The position numbers were made by a program, and so were the translations under genes. A DNA stretch of 64,000 nucleotides from Acidobacteriota bacterium. Lineage in GTDB: Bacteria; Acidobacteriota; Thermoanaerobaculia; Multivoradales; Multivoraceae. Under the pieces are notes generated by a model. It was not told the DNA's origin. It did no database searches and saw only the letters and a list, made by a program, of their open reading frames with translations. This document shows, piece by piece, positions 1 through 8,966 of the stretch (the stretch's first letter is position 1; every line of letters starts with the position of its first letter). Location of the stretch: positions 496,001 to 560,000 of the forward strand of contig JAPPCR010000015.1 in NCBI GenBank assembly GCA_028875725.1, in the 5' to 3' direction.

Positions 1-8
1 GGAACGCC

Positions 9-1769
9 ATGAACAGCCACGAACAGATCGACGCCTTGACAGGAGCCGGCGTTCTCGCCGACATCGACTGCTACTTTGCCCGGCTGACGATGGACCTCGG
101 CGCCGGCGAGGACGTTGCCCTGGCCGCGGCCACGACCAGCGCGCTGCACCGGAACGGCCACACCTGCCTCGACCTCGGCAACGCCGGCAAGCCGATCGCG
201 ACGCTGGTCGAGCGACCCGATTCGGAACGCCCGGAGGAAACGCTGGCGGCCGACCTGCAGGCGATCGCCCTGCCCGCGAGCGCCGCGCTGCGCGAGGCGC
301 TGGCTGGAAGCCCCGTCGTCACCGCGGACGCGGACGCGGCGACCGACCGGCCCCTCGTCCTGGACGGCGACCGCCTCTACCTGCACCGCCTGTTCCACGC
401 CGAACGCCGGCTGGCGGCGCGTCTGCGCGCCCTGGCAGCGGAGAGGGATCTGTCGGCCGGCGCCGAGTCCACCTCCGCACGGGTCTTCGACGCCGGGGAA
501 GATCGAACCGCGGAGGCGGTCGCGGCGCTGCGCATCGCGTTGGAGCGGCGGCTCTGCATCGTCACCGGCGGCCCCGGCACCGGCAAGACGACGCTGGCCG
601 CCAAGCTGATCGCGACGCTCGTCGACACAGGCCTGGCCCACCCGCGCCGGATCGGCCTCGCGGCGCCCACCGGAAAGGCCGCCTCGCGCATCCAGGAGTC
701 GGTCCGCGAGAAGCTGGGCGAGGGTCTCCTCGACCGGGTGCCGGACCTCCGGGAGTTTCCGGCCGAGGCGTGGACCGTCCACCGCCTGCTGGCGAGCCGG
801 ACCAGCCGAATGGACCGCCTCGACGCCCTGGTCGTCGACGAATGCTCGATGGCCGATCTGCAGTTGATGGTCCGCCTGGCGACCGCGTTGCCGGAGCGTT
901 GCCGGCTGATTCTCCTCGGCGACGCGAACCAGCTGGCCTCGGTGGAGCCTGGCTCCGTCTTCAGCGACCTCTGCAAGGCGGGCAACCGCGGTCCGCTCAC
1001 CCACTGCGTGACGACCCTGAGAAAGAACTACCGCTTCAGGGAGCGCTCCGGCATCGGCCGGCTCGCCGCCGCCGTGGTCGCGGGCGACGCCGACGGGGCG
1101 GTGCGCGTCCTTCGGGACGGCAGCGACGACACGACGCGGCTCGAGCCGATCGATGACGAGGCCGCCTTCGACGCCTTCGCCCGCGAATGCGCCCGGGAAT
1201 GGTCCGACCACATGAGGGAGCTCGCGGCCGACCCGCTCCGGGCCGCTCCGTTCCCGGAGCGGCGGGTCCTGTGCAGCCACCGGCGAGGCCCCTGGGGCAC
1301 CGACCGCTTCAACCGCCTCGTCGAACGCCGGCTCACCGAGCTGGGACGCCGGACCGAACACGACGAGTTCTACGTCGGGCGCCCGATCATCGTCAGCCGC
1401 AACGACCGCCAGACCAATCTCTCGAACGGCGACACGGGCGTCGTCGTTCCCGGCGACTCGGGCCACCCGCGGGTCTGGTTCCCGGATCTCGACCGTGACG
1501 GCGAGCGCTTCCTCGTTGCGCCTTCCCGCCTCCCGCAGCACGAGAGCTTCTTCGCCCTCACCGTCCACAGGGCCCAGGGCTCGGAGTACAAGCACGTGGT
1601 CTTCGTTCCCGGCCCGGCCGAGTCCCGAGTCAACACGAAGGAACTGCTCTACACCGCGGTGACCCGGGCGCAGCGCAGAGTCAGCGTACTGGCGACCCGG
1701 CGTTCGGTGCGCGCCGCCGTGATGCGGACGACCTCCCGCGCCACCGGCTTGCTCGACCGTCTCCGCTAG
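9..1769 (+). CDS. recD: RecD, exodeoxyribonuclease V alpha subunit (5'-3' helicase)
   Basis: This 586-residue protein is an SF1B helicase of the RecBCD double-strand-break repair complex, acting in the cytoplasm on DNA ends. Walker A (GGPGTGKT) lies at residues 187-194 and Walker B (VVDECS) at about 275-280. C-terminal helicase motifs HRAQGSEY and LYTAVTRAQ lie near residues 520-550. The length fits short RecD (about 600 residues) rather than RecD2 (over 700). The ATG at position 9 has only a GGAA preceding it inside the window, so the ribosome site and any coupling to an upstream recB cannot be judged. It converges on the CobN-like gene with a 6-nt gap and no visible terminator. RecD as opposed to another SF1B ATPase is supported by length and motif set. 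Confidence 0.9.
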   Translation: MNSHEQIDALTGAGVLADIDCYFARLTMDLGAGEDVALAAATTSALHRNGHTCLDLGNAGKPIATLVERPDSERPEETLAADLQAIALPASAALREALAGSPVVTADADAATDRPLVLDGDRLYLHRLFHAERRLAARLRALAAERDLSAGAESTSARVFDAGEDRTAEAVAALRIALERRLCIVTGGPGTGKTTLAAKLIATLVDTGLAHPRRIGLAAPTGKAASRIQESVREKLGEGLLDRVPDLREFPAEAWTVHRLLASRTSRMDRLDALVVDECSMADLQLMVRLATALPERCRLILLGDANQLASVEPGSVFSDLCKAGNRGPLTHCVTTLRKNYRFRERSGIGRLAAAVVAGDADGAVRVLRDGSDDTTRLEPIDDEAAFDAFARECAREWSDHMRELAADPLRAAPFPERRVLCSHRRGPWGTDRFNRLVERRLTELGRRTEHDEFYVGRPIIVSRNDRQTNLSNGDTGVVVPGDSGHPRVWFPDLDRDGERFLVAPSRLPQHESFFALTVHRAQGSEYKHVVFVPGPAESRVNTKELLYTAVTRAQRRVSVLATRRSVRAAVMRTTSRATGLLDRLR

Positions 1770-1775
1770 CTGTAG

Positions 1776-4700
1776 CTACCGCCGCCGCAGCCACCACAGG
1801 AGCAGCAGCGCCAGCACCGGCAGGCCGGCGGCGACACCGCCCCACCACCGCTCGGTCCGGGCCCCGGTCCGCGGCGCCTCCGAAGACTCGCTCTCCGTCA
1901 CCTCCATCCGGTAGCCCTCGACCGGAAGCGGCGGCGCTGACTCGAGTTGCTCCCGCTCGGCCTCCATCCGCTGTTCGTTGGCTTCCGCGAAGGCATCGGC
2001 CTCGACCGCCGCGCGCTCGATGTCCATGGCGATCACCGACTCCATCGCGGCGCGGAAGGCCTGCAGCAGGGGTGCCGGGACGTTCAGGACCGCGCCCTGC
2101 TCGATCACGTAGCGCAGCAGCCGCGGATTGGCGCAGGTATGACCCGAGCAGGCCGCGCCGTGTTCGGCGACGCTGCCGGCGTACTCGGTCAGGAGCCGGC
2201 GCAGGGTCTCCTCGCCGGCTTCCCAGTAGCCCTTGCGAATCGTCTCGACCATGCGGCCGGCGATGTCCTGGTAGGCGAACGGCGAGTTCTCCTCGAAGAA
2301 CTCCCTCATTCCGAGTTCATGCCTGTCCTCGACGTAGACCTCGAAGGACTCCTGCCACATCCGGTCGTCGACGGTCTCGGTAACCACCGCGTCCCAGCCC
2401 CAGAGGTACTCAACGAAGGCCCGCATCTCGCCAGCCCCGGCGTAGCCCTCCTTCTGCATGCCCTCGATCCAGGTCGGGTTGACATAGCGGGATCGGAACT
2501 CCGCGCCGAGAAACCGGTCGATCCCCGTCATCTCGGGGCTGCCCGGGTCGCGGGTATTCGTGACGACGAGCTCCGGGCTCTCTCCGTCGATGCTCCGCAC
2601 CGCCGCCGCCAGGCCGCCCGCGTACATGAAGAAGTCGTCGTTGTCGAGGGCGCCGTAGAGCATGGTCGAACTGCTGTGGACCACCTTCTCGACTCCCGAC
2701 AGCGTGAGCCGGAACACGTCCTCCATCGGCTCGCCCCAGAAGCCGTTGCCGTAGCCGTGCCCCATCTTCGAGATGTACTCGTCGGCCAGCGCGACATCCG
2801 AGTCCCAGCTTCCGCTCGCCGCCGCGATCCGCGACGTGTTCAGGTTGAACCTCCCGGGCGGCTCGTCGAAGATGCGGACGCCGGCCCGGCGATCCGCTTC
2901 CTCCTCGCTGTAGCCGCGCTCGACCAGGGCGGCCCTGGTCGCCAGGTAGTGACGCCGTACGTAGTTCTCCGCCTCGTCGAGCGCCTTGACCCGCTGCACC
3001 GCCTGGTCGATCAGGCGGGTCACGTTGCTGAACATGCCTTCGGCCGCGGACGATATGACGATGTCGACTCGCGGCCGGCCGAGCCGGCGCGACGGAATCA
3101 CCTCGACGTCGACGACGTCGCCGCGGACATTCCAGACCGGCCGCGTCCCGAGCAGGTGAAAGACCTGGGATTCGATGACCCCCTCGTGCCGGAGGGTCTC
3201 GGCGCCCCAGATCACGAACGAGACCTTCTCGGGATAGCGCCCGTGCTCTTCGACGTGACTCGCCAACATCTCGTCCGCCAGCTTGACGCCGAGGTCCCAG
3301 GCCGCCGGCTTGGGCACCTTGTCCGGATCGATGCCGTAGAGGTTCTTGCCGGTGGGGTACGCGTCCGGCTTGCGGATCGGCTCGCCGCCGCCGCCAGGCG
3401 GCACGTAAGCGCCGCCGAGGCCCCGCACCAGGTTGTCCAGCTCGCGCGGCGCGGACTCGACGATCCGTTGCTCCATGTCCGCGGCGAGCACGGACGCGGC
3501 GTCCGGCAGCAGGCTGCGATCGACCGCGACCACGGCCTCCACGGTGCTCCGTCGCATTTCCGGCTCAGGCAGCCGCCCGAAGGCGTGGAGCCCGTAGGGA
3601 ATGTGCTCGGACCGCAGATCGGTCATGTAGTCCTCGATCTCGTGGAGCGCCTCGTGCTCGATCACGCCTGAGTCGCCCAACTCGAGCTGCAGGTCCTTGA
3701 GGATGCCGAGCGCCTCGGAACGCTCGCGGATCTGGTCCGCGTACGCTTCGGCCAGGGTCTCGTTCTTGTGGACGTTCTGGTGGTAGTCGTCCACCACTTC
3801 GCCCAGGGCGGCCAACTCCGGCAGCAGCCGGCTCTGGACGAAGGGCGGCACCATGTGATCGACCACGGTCGCCATGCCGCGCCGGCGCGCGACCAGGCCC
3901 TCGCCCACGACGTCGACGTTGTAGATGTAGAGATCGGGCAGGTCCCCCAGCAGGGCGTCCGGGGCGTCGGCGGCGCTCAGGCCCATCGCCTTGCCGTCGA
4001 GCCACTCCAGCGTGCCGTGCGTGCCGACGTGAACGACAGCGTCGGCGCCGAAGCCGCCGCCGTCCTCCGGTTCGCGCAGCCACAAGTAGGCGGCCGCGTA
4101 CTGGTGGTGCGGCGCCAGATCGTCGGCGTGGTAGAGCTGGGTCAGGTCCTCGCCCCAACCCCGCGCAGGCTGCGGCAGCAAGGCGACGTTGCCGAAGCGA
4201 ATGACGGGCACCACGAGTTCCCGCTCGACGCCGCGGATACGCGGTCCGGCAGCCATGACTTCCGCCACCTCCGGCGGCCCCCAGTCCGCCACCATCTTCG
4301 CCCGGAGTTCCGGAGCGATTGCGTCCAGCCAGCCGCGGTACGCGTCCATGCCGATACGGACGACATCGCCGCCGTCGAGCATCCGGTCGAGCTCTCCCGG
4401 CGCGTAGCTCCCCACGTTCCGGGCGCCGTCGAGCATCTTCGCCAGCAGCGCATCGGCGGAGAGGTCGATCTCGCCGCCGCCAAGGTCGTAGCCCTCGTCG
4501 CGCAGCCGCTCCAGGACGTTCGCCAGCGACTCGGCGACGTTAAGGTAGCTGGCGCCGATGTCGGCCTTGCCGGGCGGATAGTTGTAGTACAGCAACGCCA
4601 GCCTCTTCCCGGCGTTCGGCGTCGCGGCCAGGGCCGCGTAGCGCAGCGCACGGCGCACGGCCATCGCCACCCGGGACGGGATCGGCCGGCGGGCGACGAT

Positions 4701-5783
4701 CGTGAGCCCGGTGTCCGGATCGGCGATCCGCTCCTGGCTGCCGACCACGGTGGGCGCCACGAGGCCCGCGAGTTCCGGCGACACGACCTGGAACGTTCCC
4801 TCGAACAGAGACAGCCCCATCTCCGACTCGCGCCACTCCTGCTCGCCGCGACCGTAGAGGGAGATCAGGCTGAGTACCGGAACGTCGAGCTTCGCCAGCG
4901 ACGATCCGGCGTCGGGGCCCGCGAACCGGAACAGGAAGGCCATGGCGACGTCGACCCTTGGTTCGCCGCTGTCGTCGAGCAGGAGTGCCTCGAACGTGAG
5001 ACCGGCCGGATAGCCGAACACGGGCACCGCCTCGGCGCCCTGTCGCTCGATCTCGGCAACCACGGCGTCGACCAGGCCGGTGTTCCCCGAGTCGAAGTCG
5101 GCGCCGTAGAAGCCCACCGCGATGCGCGGCGCGTCCGGCCGCTTGCCGCCGGCGCGGGCTCTCCAGTCGTCGAACTCCTGCCAGGTCTCGAAGACCCGGC
5201 CGCGGGGCTCGCCCGGGTAGTAGTACCCCGCCTCCAGGTTCGGCTGCGGTTCGCCGGGCGCCAGACCGTCGACGCCGGCCACCGAGAGGACGTACTCGAG
5301 CAGTCCGAGCTGGTTGGCGAAACCGGAGTACTCCCAGTACGCGCGGGCCCGCTGGTCCCAGGTCACGCCGAGCGGCTCGTAGTGGTCGCGCCCCAGGAGT
5401 CCCTCGCCGACCCCGAACACGGTTCCGCGCCGCACCGCCTGGCCGATCAGGTCGATGCCGTGGGTCGCGTCGAACCGCTCGATCGTGTGCTGGTCGTGCA
5501 CGCTCAGCACGAGCGCGTCCGCGTCGACGAAGGACTGGGGATCGACCTCGTCGAACAGCGATTCGGTGAGCAGGGTGAGTTCCACCCGGCCGCGCAGATC
5601 AGGGTGCTCGGCAAGAAGGTCCTTCCACGCCGCCGCGATCGCGGGCAGGTTGGTGTCGGCGCAGAGGTACGAGAGGCGAACGTCCGACAGTCGCTGCTGC
5701 GCCGCCAGCGGCACAGCCAGAAAGGCCGCGCCAATCAGAATGCCCGCGGCACGGCGCCGAATCGATCGCCTAGTCAGGCACAT
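1776..5783 (-). CDS. Membrane-anchored CobN/HmuS-like tetrapyrrole (de)chelatase
   Basis: This 1335-residue protein of the CobN/BchH family has a signal peptide (residues about 1-29, ending PLAAQQ) and a single C-terminal hydrophobic helix (about 1310-1331) followed by three arginines. The catalytic body should therefore be periplasmic and anchored to the inner membrane. Canonical CobN is cytoplasmic and lacks both elements. The family motif VHVGTHGTLEWLDGK is present near residue 590. The gene overlaps the upstream DUF2149 gene by 14 nt and ends an operon whose order matches hmuSTUV of Bacteroidetes. There, HmuS is a CobN homologue implicated in removing iron from haem. No chlI/chlD-like ATPase subunits are in the window, which argues against ordinary cobalt insertion. 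The HmuS assignment is inferred from topology and neighbours; cobalt or other tetrapyrrole handling remains possible. Confidence 0.85.
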   Translation of the reverse strand: MCLTRRSIRRRAAGILIGAAFLAVPLAAQQRLSDVRLSYLCADTNLPAIAAAWKDLLAEHPDLRGRVELTLLTESLFDEVDPQSFVDADALVLSVHDQHTIERFDATHGIDLIGQAVRRGTVFGVGEGLLGRDHYEPLGVTWDQRARAYWEYSGFANQLGLLEYVLSVAGVDGLAPGEPQPNLEAGYYYPGEPRGRVFETWQEFDDWRARAGGKRPDAPRIAVGFYGADFDSGNTGLVDAVVAEIERQGAEAVPVFGYPAGLTFEALLLDDSGEPRVDVAMAFLFRFAGPDAGSSLAKLDVPVLSLISLYGRGEQEWRESEMGLSLFEGTFQVVSPELAGLVAPTVVGSQERIADPDTGLTIVARRPIPSRVAMAVRRALRYAALAATPNAGKRLALLYYNYPPGKADIGASYLNVAESLANVLERLRDEGYDLGGGEIDLSADALLAKMLDGARNVGSYAPGELDRMLDGGDVVRIGMDAYRGWLDAIAPELRAKMVADWGPPEVAEVMAAGPRIRGVERELVVPVIRFGNVALLPQPARGWGEDLTQLYHADDLAPHHQYAAAYLWLREPEDGGGFGADAVVHVGTHGTLEWLDGKAMGLSAADAPDALLGDLPDLYIYNVDVVGEGLVARRRGMATVVDHMVPPFVQSRLLPELAALGEVVDDYHQNVHKNETLAEAYADQIRERSEALGILKDLQLELGDSGVIEHEALHEIEDYMTDLRSEHIPYGLHAFGRLPEPEMRRSTVEAVVAVDRSLLPDAASVLAADMEQRIVESAPRELDNLVRGLGGAYVPPGGGGEPIRKPDAYPTGKNLYGIDPDKVPKPAAWDLGVKLADEMLASHVEEHGRYPEKVSFVIWGAETLRHEGVIESQVFHLLGTRPVWNVRGDVVDVEVIPSRRLGRPRVDIVISSAAEGMFSNVTRLIDQAVQRVKALDEAENYVRRHYLATRAALVERGYSEEEADRRAGVRIFDEPPGRFNLNTSRIAAASGSWDSDVALADEYISKMGHGYGNGFWGEPMEDVFRLTLSGVEKVVHSSSTMLYGALDNDDFFMYAGGLAAAVRSIDGESPELVVTNTRDPGSPEMTGIDRFLGAEFRSRYVNPTWIEGMQKEGYAGAGEMRAFVEYLWGWDAVVTETVDDRMWQESFEVYVEDRHELGMREFFEENSPFAYQDIAGRMVETIRKGYWEAGEETLRRLLTEYAGSVAEHGAACSGHTCANPRLLRYVIEQGAVLNVPAPLLQAFRAAMESVIAMDIERAAVEADAFAEANEQRMEAEREQLESAPPLPVEGYRMEVTESESSEAPRTGARTERWWGGVAAGLPVLALLLLWWLRRR

Positions 5784-6105
5784 AGACGATCTGACCGTCC
5801 GCCAGGCGGTAGGCAGTGCCGAGGCGCTCTCCGTCCCCGCCCAGCGTCTCGCCCGTCAGTTCGTAGGCCTCGATCTCCGTGCCGCGCTTGACGATGATCT
5901 CGCGCAAACCGTCCTCGTTCGTCTTGACCAGCGTGACCTCACTGTTCGGGTCGATCAGATCGCCGATCCGGTAGACCGAAAACAGCGCGATCATCAGCCC
6001 GACGATGAAGACGACCGAAACGTCGAAGATGTTGACCACGCCCGCGAGCGGATCGTCCTCTTCGATCGGCGCGTTCGGAGGCGGGAGCTTCAGAAACCGG
6101 GCCAT
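5770..6105 (-). CDS. DUF2149 protein, HmuV/ExbD-like partner of the channel
   Basis: This 111-residue protein starts MARFLKLPPPNAP, carries the DUF2149 signature DPLAGVVNIFDVSVVF at about residues 18-33, and has one transmembrane helix (about 27-47). A periplasmic tail of about 60 residues follows. A single-span protein with a periplasmic domain beside a TolQ/ExbB-type channel suggests an ExbD/TolR-like role in energy transduction. DUF2149 proteins occur with CobN-like and MotA/TolQ/ExbB proteins in haem or cobalamin-related loci. The start lies 7 nt after the channel gene stop and the end overlaps the CobN-like start by 14 nt, so co-expression is near certain. The ExbD-like function is inferred from topology. 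Confidence 0.85.
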   Translation of the reverse strand: MARFLKLPPPNAPIEEDDPLAGVVNIFDVSVVFIVGLMIALFSVYRIGDLIDPNSEVTLVKTNEDGLREIIVKRGTEIEAYELTGETLGGDGERLGTAYRLADGQIVYVPD

Positions 6106-6112
6106 CGCGGGC

Positions 6113-6739
6113 TCATTCTTCCACTGCGCCGAGTTCGGCGTTCATCCGTTCCGCCAGAAACCGCAGTTCCAGCGTCGTCTCGGCGACCCAGCCGCGACGC
6201 GCCACGAGCACGGCGAAGGCGGCCGTGCCGGTGGCGAGGCCGATGACCGTAGTCGTGAAGGCGACCACCATCTGGCTGGCCATCGCCTCCAGGTCGCCGG
6301 CGGTCAGCGATGCGAGGGCCGCGCCCATCGGGATCAGGGTACCGAGCAGTCCCAGGCTCGGGCCCACCCGCACCAGCAGCCGCGAGCCGTTCAGGCGCCG
6401 CTCGACGGTCGCCTCGTGCTCGAGCAAGACCCGCTCCAGGCCGCCGTGGCGGAAACCCGGATCGCCGAGCCGCCCGGTCACCGCGCCTACCAGGCTGAGG
6501 AGAGTCGCCGGGAGCTGCTCCAGCCGCGCCGTGTCGGCGGAGAGCACCGGACCCTGGTCGAGCCAGCGGTCGAGGTCGAAGCCGCGGCGCTCGCGCCGCC
6601 TGGTGAGGTACTCGGCCACGCAGCCGCCGGCCAGGAAGAACGCGGAGAGGACGCAGACCCAGAGAAGAACGATGACCGGCAACCTGAGCACCTGACTCAG
6701 TGCGAACAGGCCGTTCTCTAGCGTTCCGAGGAGATTCAC
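6113..6739 (-). CDS. MotA/TolQ/ExbB-type proton channel (HmuU-like)
   Basis: This 208-residue inner-membrane protein has three predicted membrane segments (about 17-40, 122-146 and 157-180). It has the ExbB/TolQ hallmark GPSLGLLGTLIPMG followed by VVAFTTTVIGLATG, the helix pair that lines the proton path. Such proteins couple proton-motive force to periplasmic or outer-membrane work through an ExbD/TolR partner, here probably the adjacent DUF2149 protein. The start is a GTG whose GTGA overlaps the stop of the upstream membrane gene, indicating translational coupling. In this operon it would energise the CobN-like protein or an unseen TonB-type receptor system. No ordinary exbD or tonB gene accompanies it. 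Confidence 0.88.
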   Translation of the reverse strand: MNLLGTLENGLFALSQVLRLPVIVLLWVCVLSAFFLAGGCVAEYLTRRRERRGFDLDRWLDQGPVLSADTARLEQLPATLLSLVGAVTGRLGDPGFRHGGLERVLLEHEATVERRLNGSRLLVRVGPSLGLLGTLIPMGAALASLTAGDLEAMASQMVVAFTTTVIGLATGTAAFAVLVARRGWVAETTLELRFLAERMNAELGAVEE

Positions 6740-7371
6740 CGGCGCCTCCGTCCGACCACGGCCGGCGCTCTTCTCCGCCGCGCCGCGACGAAGCCGCCGG
6801 CGACGGCCGCCGCGGCGGCGGCAACCAGTGCCCAGGCCGCAGGCTGCGCGACGGTCGAGGGATCCCGCAGCGACCCGGTGTTGAGCGCCGCCGCCGACTG
6901 CCAGCCGACGACGAGCTCAGGCAGGAACGCGACCGCCAGCCCAAGCGCCAGGACAAGTAGGAGTCCCTCCTCGCGGAGCCGAGGCGGCGCGAACACCGGT
7001 CTGACCGCGCTCAACCAGACCGCCACCGCCGGCATCGCGGCGGCCACCGGCACCGTGATCCAGACCGGCAAGCCCAGGACCTCCAGGTAGCGGCCCCACA
7101 GAGCCGCCGCCGCGCCAGAGGCGAAGGAGGCGACGTAGAGCGGCGGGCGTCCGAGCAGGGCAGCCAGGGCGATGGCCACGGCAGTCACGCCGACGGCCAT
7201 CGGGTCGGCGCCGCCGATCCCGGATGCGACCGGCCAGGTGACAAGGAACCCGGCCGCGGGGAAGAACCAGATCCTGCGTCCCGGTACAGCGCCTCGCGGG
7301 ACTCCCGCGGCGCCGAACACGGCAGCGCCAAGCACGCTGAGCAGCCCGAACACATGGACGGTCAAGGTCAT
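6736..7371 (-). CDS. Polytopic membrane protein, HmuT-like position
   Basis: This 211-residue hydrophobic protein has roughly six membrane segments and an Arg-rich C-terminal tail (ARRRRAPAVVGRRRR). It is the first gene of the CobN/DUF2149/MotA-TolQ operon and overlaps the channel gene by 4 nt (GTGA). I recognise no catalytic motif. In Bacteroidetes hmu loci an uncharacterised membrane protein holds the corresponding position between the CobN-like and channel genes, so an accessory role in the same complex is the best guess. Sequence similarity to HmuT was not tested. The ATG at 7371 follows 82 nt of non-coding sequence after the copper-protein gene; I see no convincing -10 there, so the operon may be read from upstream. 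Confidence 0.6.
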   Translation of the reverse strand: MTLTVHVFGLLSVLGAAVFGAAGVPRGAVPGRRIWFFPAAGFLVTWPVASGIGGADPMAVGVTAVAIALAALLGRPPLYVASFASGAAAALWGRYLEVLGLPVWITVPVAAAMPAVAVWLSAVRPVFAPPRLREEGLLLVLALGLAVAFLPELVVGWQSAAALNTGSLRDPSTVAQPAAWALVAAAAAAVAGGFVAARRRRAPAVVGRRRR

Positions 7372-7453
7372 GACGGCGAAACCCCGTCGCGGCCGAAGCG
7401 TCTCGACCGGGACGGGGTCCCATTCTCGCCCAAGCGAGGGCGTTTGCGAAGGA

Positions 7454-8863
7454 TCAGCGGCCGCTGACCGTGCCCTCGCTCCCGTCGCTGTCCGCGTTCC
7501 GACGCTGCTGCTGGCGAAGCTGGCGGAACAGCTTGCCCTGCTCCTCCTCGCTCAGCGAGTCCCAGTCGACGTCGAAACGCTCCTTGATCAGCTTCCTGAA
7601 GTCCTCCCGGTTGAACCGCTGCTGATTCAGGAAGCCGGTGTTCGACGGGTTGTACCCCGCCTCGGCATCGGCGTAGGAGACGAAGCCGAACATCATCTCG
7701 GCCGTGGTCGGGCCGCCGTAGACGACGGTCGCGGTCGGATCGGGATTCGACGGGTTGTCCGCCGAGTTGTCCCAGGCCATCGTCAGTTCGATCTCGGTCC
7801 CAGCCGGGATCTTCTTGCCGCCCGCCGGGTACTTGTAATGCGTCTGCCAGTTGAAGTCGTACCTGGGCACGTCAAGCAGTACCTCTTCGGTGCCGTCCGG
7901 GTACTTCGCCAGGTAGTGGGCCGACTTGCCCCTCAGGTGCATGTGCGGCGTGTAGCCGAGCAGCAGCGCGTCGCGCTCGAACTTCGTCGTCGTCTTGGCG
8001 ACGTAGTTCGACTCGCCGGGCGGAATCTCGAAGTCGAACTTGCCCATCGACTTGCTCTGCATCACGTGGTCCGGCTTGTAGTCCTTGGGATAGAAGCGGA
8101 GCGCCACCGAGGAACGATCCCAGGTGCCGGTACCCGGCCCGGGCTCCTTGTGGTAGTGCATGTTCCAGCGGATCGTCGTTCCCGGCTTGACCAGGGTGCC
8201 GAAGCCGTCATGGTGAACCGTCGGGTCGTTGCCCGGAGCGATGCCCCCGAACGGACGCGCGATGATGTGATGCACGACCGGGCCGCCCGGACGGAACTCG
8301 ACCGCCTTGATCCAGCGCGGCTCGGGCAGCATCTCCTCCGTGATCACGGTCTCGAAGTTGACGTACTGGTCGCGGACGTCATCCTCGACGAAGAAGTCCT
8401 GGCCCATGTCCATGACCAGGTCCGGCTCGCCGATCGTCCAGCCGTCGCTGCGTTCCCACACCTTGGCCGGCGGTGCATCGGCAACGTTGCCCATCGGAGC
8501 TCCGCCCTTGGCCCAGGCCATCAGTGTGGCCTTCTGCTCGTCCGAAAGCGAGCGCTCGTTTTCAAACGTGCCCGCATGCTGTGAATCCGCATGCCAGGGC
8601 GGCATCAGGCCGGATTCGACCTGGCGGGCGATCGAGCGCGCCCAGGGCCGCGTCTCCTGGTAGCTGGTGAACGCCATCGGCGCCACCATGCCGCCCAGGT
8701 TCGCGCCGTTCGGGCGGTGACAGACCTGGCACTCCTGCTCCAGGATCGACTGCACGGCGCCGTAGTAGGTCGGCGTGGCTGTCGGAGCGTCGTTGTTGTT
8801 GTTCGCCGCCGCGAGCGGAGCGGCGAGCGCGAGGATCATCAGCAAAGCGAGCGCCTGCTTCAT
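7454..8863 (-). CDS. Exported cytochrome c / copper type II monooxygenase-like protein
   Basis: This 469-residue protein has a signal peptide (1-20) and a haem c site CQVCH at residues 45-49. A domain follows with the ligand pattern of peptidylglycine-hydroxylating monooxygenases: VVHH (198-199), HYH (236-238), YTPHMHLRG (307-309) and a Met-containing TTAEMM (about 390). The two copper sites are thus both represented. It probably carries out a copper-dependent oxidation in the periplasm with electrons supplied by the fused cytochrome; the substrate is unknown. The ATG at 8863 is preceded on its own strand by GAGGAG at suitable spacing, so longer upstream in-frame starts are unlikely. It lies between kynureninase and the haem-type operon on the same strand. 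Confidence 0.82.
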   Translation of the reverse strand: MKQALALLMILALAAPLAAANNNNDAPTATPTYYGAVQSILEQECQVCHRPNGANLGGMVAPMAFTSYQETRPWARSIARQVESGLMPPWHADSQHAGTFENERSLSDEQKATLMAWAKGGAPMGNVADAPPAKVWERSDGWTIGEPDLVMDMGQDFFVEDDVRDQYVNFETVITEEMLPEPRWIKAVEFRPGGPVVHHIIARPFGGIAPGNDPTVHHDGFGTLVKPGTTIRWNMHYHKEPGPGTGTWDRSSVALRFYPKDYKPDHVMQSKSMGKFDFEIPPGESNYVAKTTTKFERDALLLGYTPHMHLRGKSAHYLAKYPDGTEEVLLDVPRYDFNWQTHYKYPAGGKKIPAGTEIELTMAWDNSADNPSNPDPTATVVYGGPTTAEMMFGFVSYADAEAGYNPSNTGFLNQQRFNREDFRKLIKERFDVDWDSLSEEEQGKLFRQLRQQQRRNADSDGSEGTVSGR

Positions 8864-8966
8864 GGATCGGGTCTCCTCGGGTCGGGTTCGGTTGGGTACT
8901 AGTTGCAACACCGTACCACAGATCGCTGGTCGCACTCCGTTGAAACGCCGGAGGCTCTCGGGAAGA

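Noticed and set aside
1776..5783. True cobaltochelatase CobN of B12 synthesis
   Set aside because: The signal peptide, C-terminal anchor and MotA/TolQ-DUF2149 partners do not fit the cytoplasmic CobNST complex, and no other cob genes are present.
3768..5891. 707-codon and neighbouring 574-codon open frames antisense to the CobN-like gene
   Set aside because: The minus-strand protein carries signal, family motif and anchor. The antisense translations have no recognisable domain.
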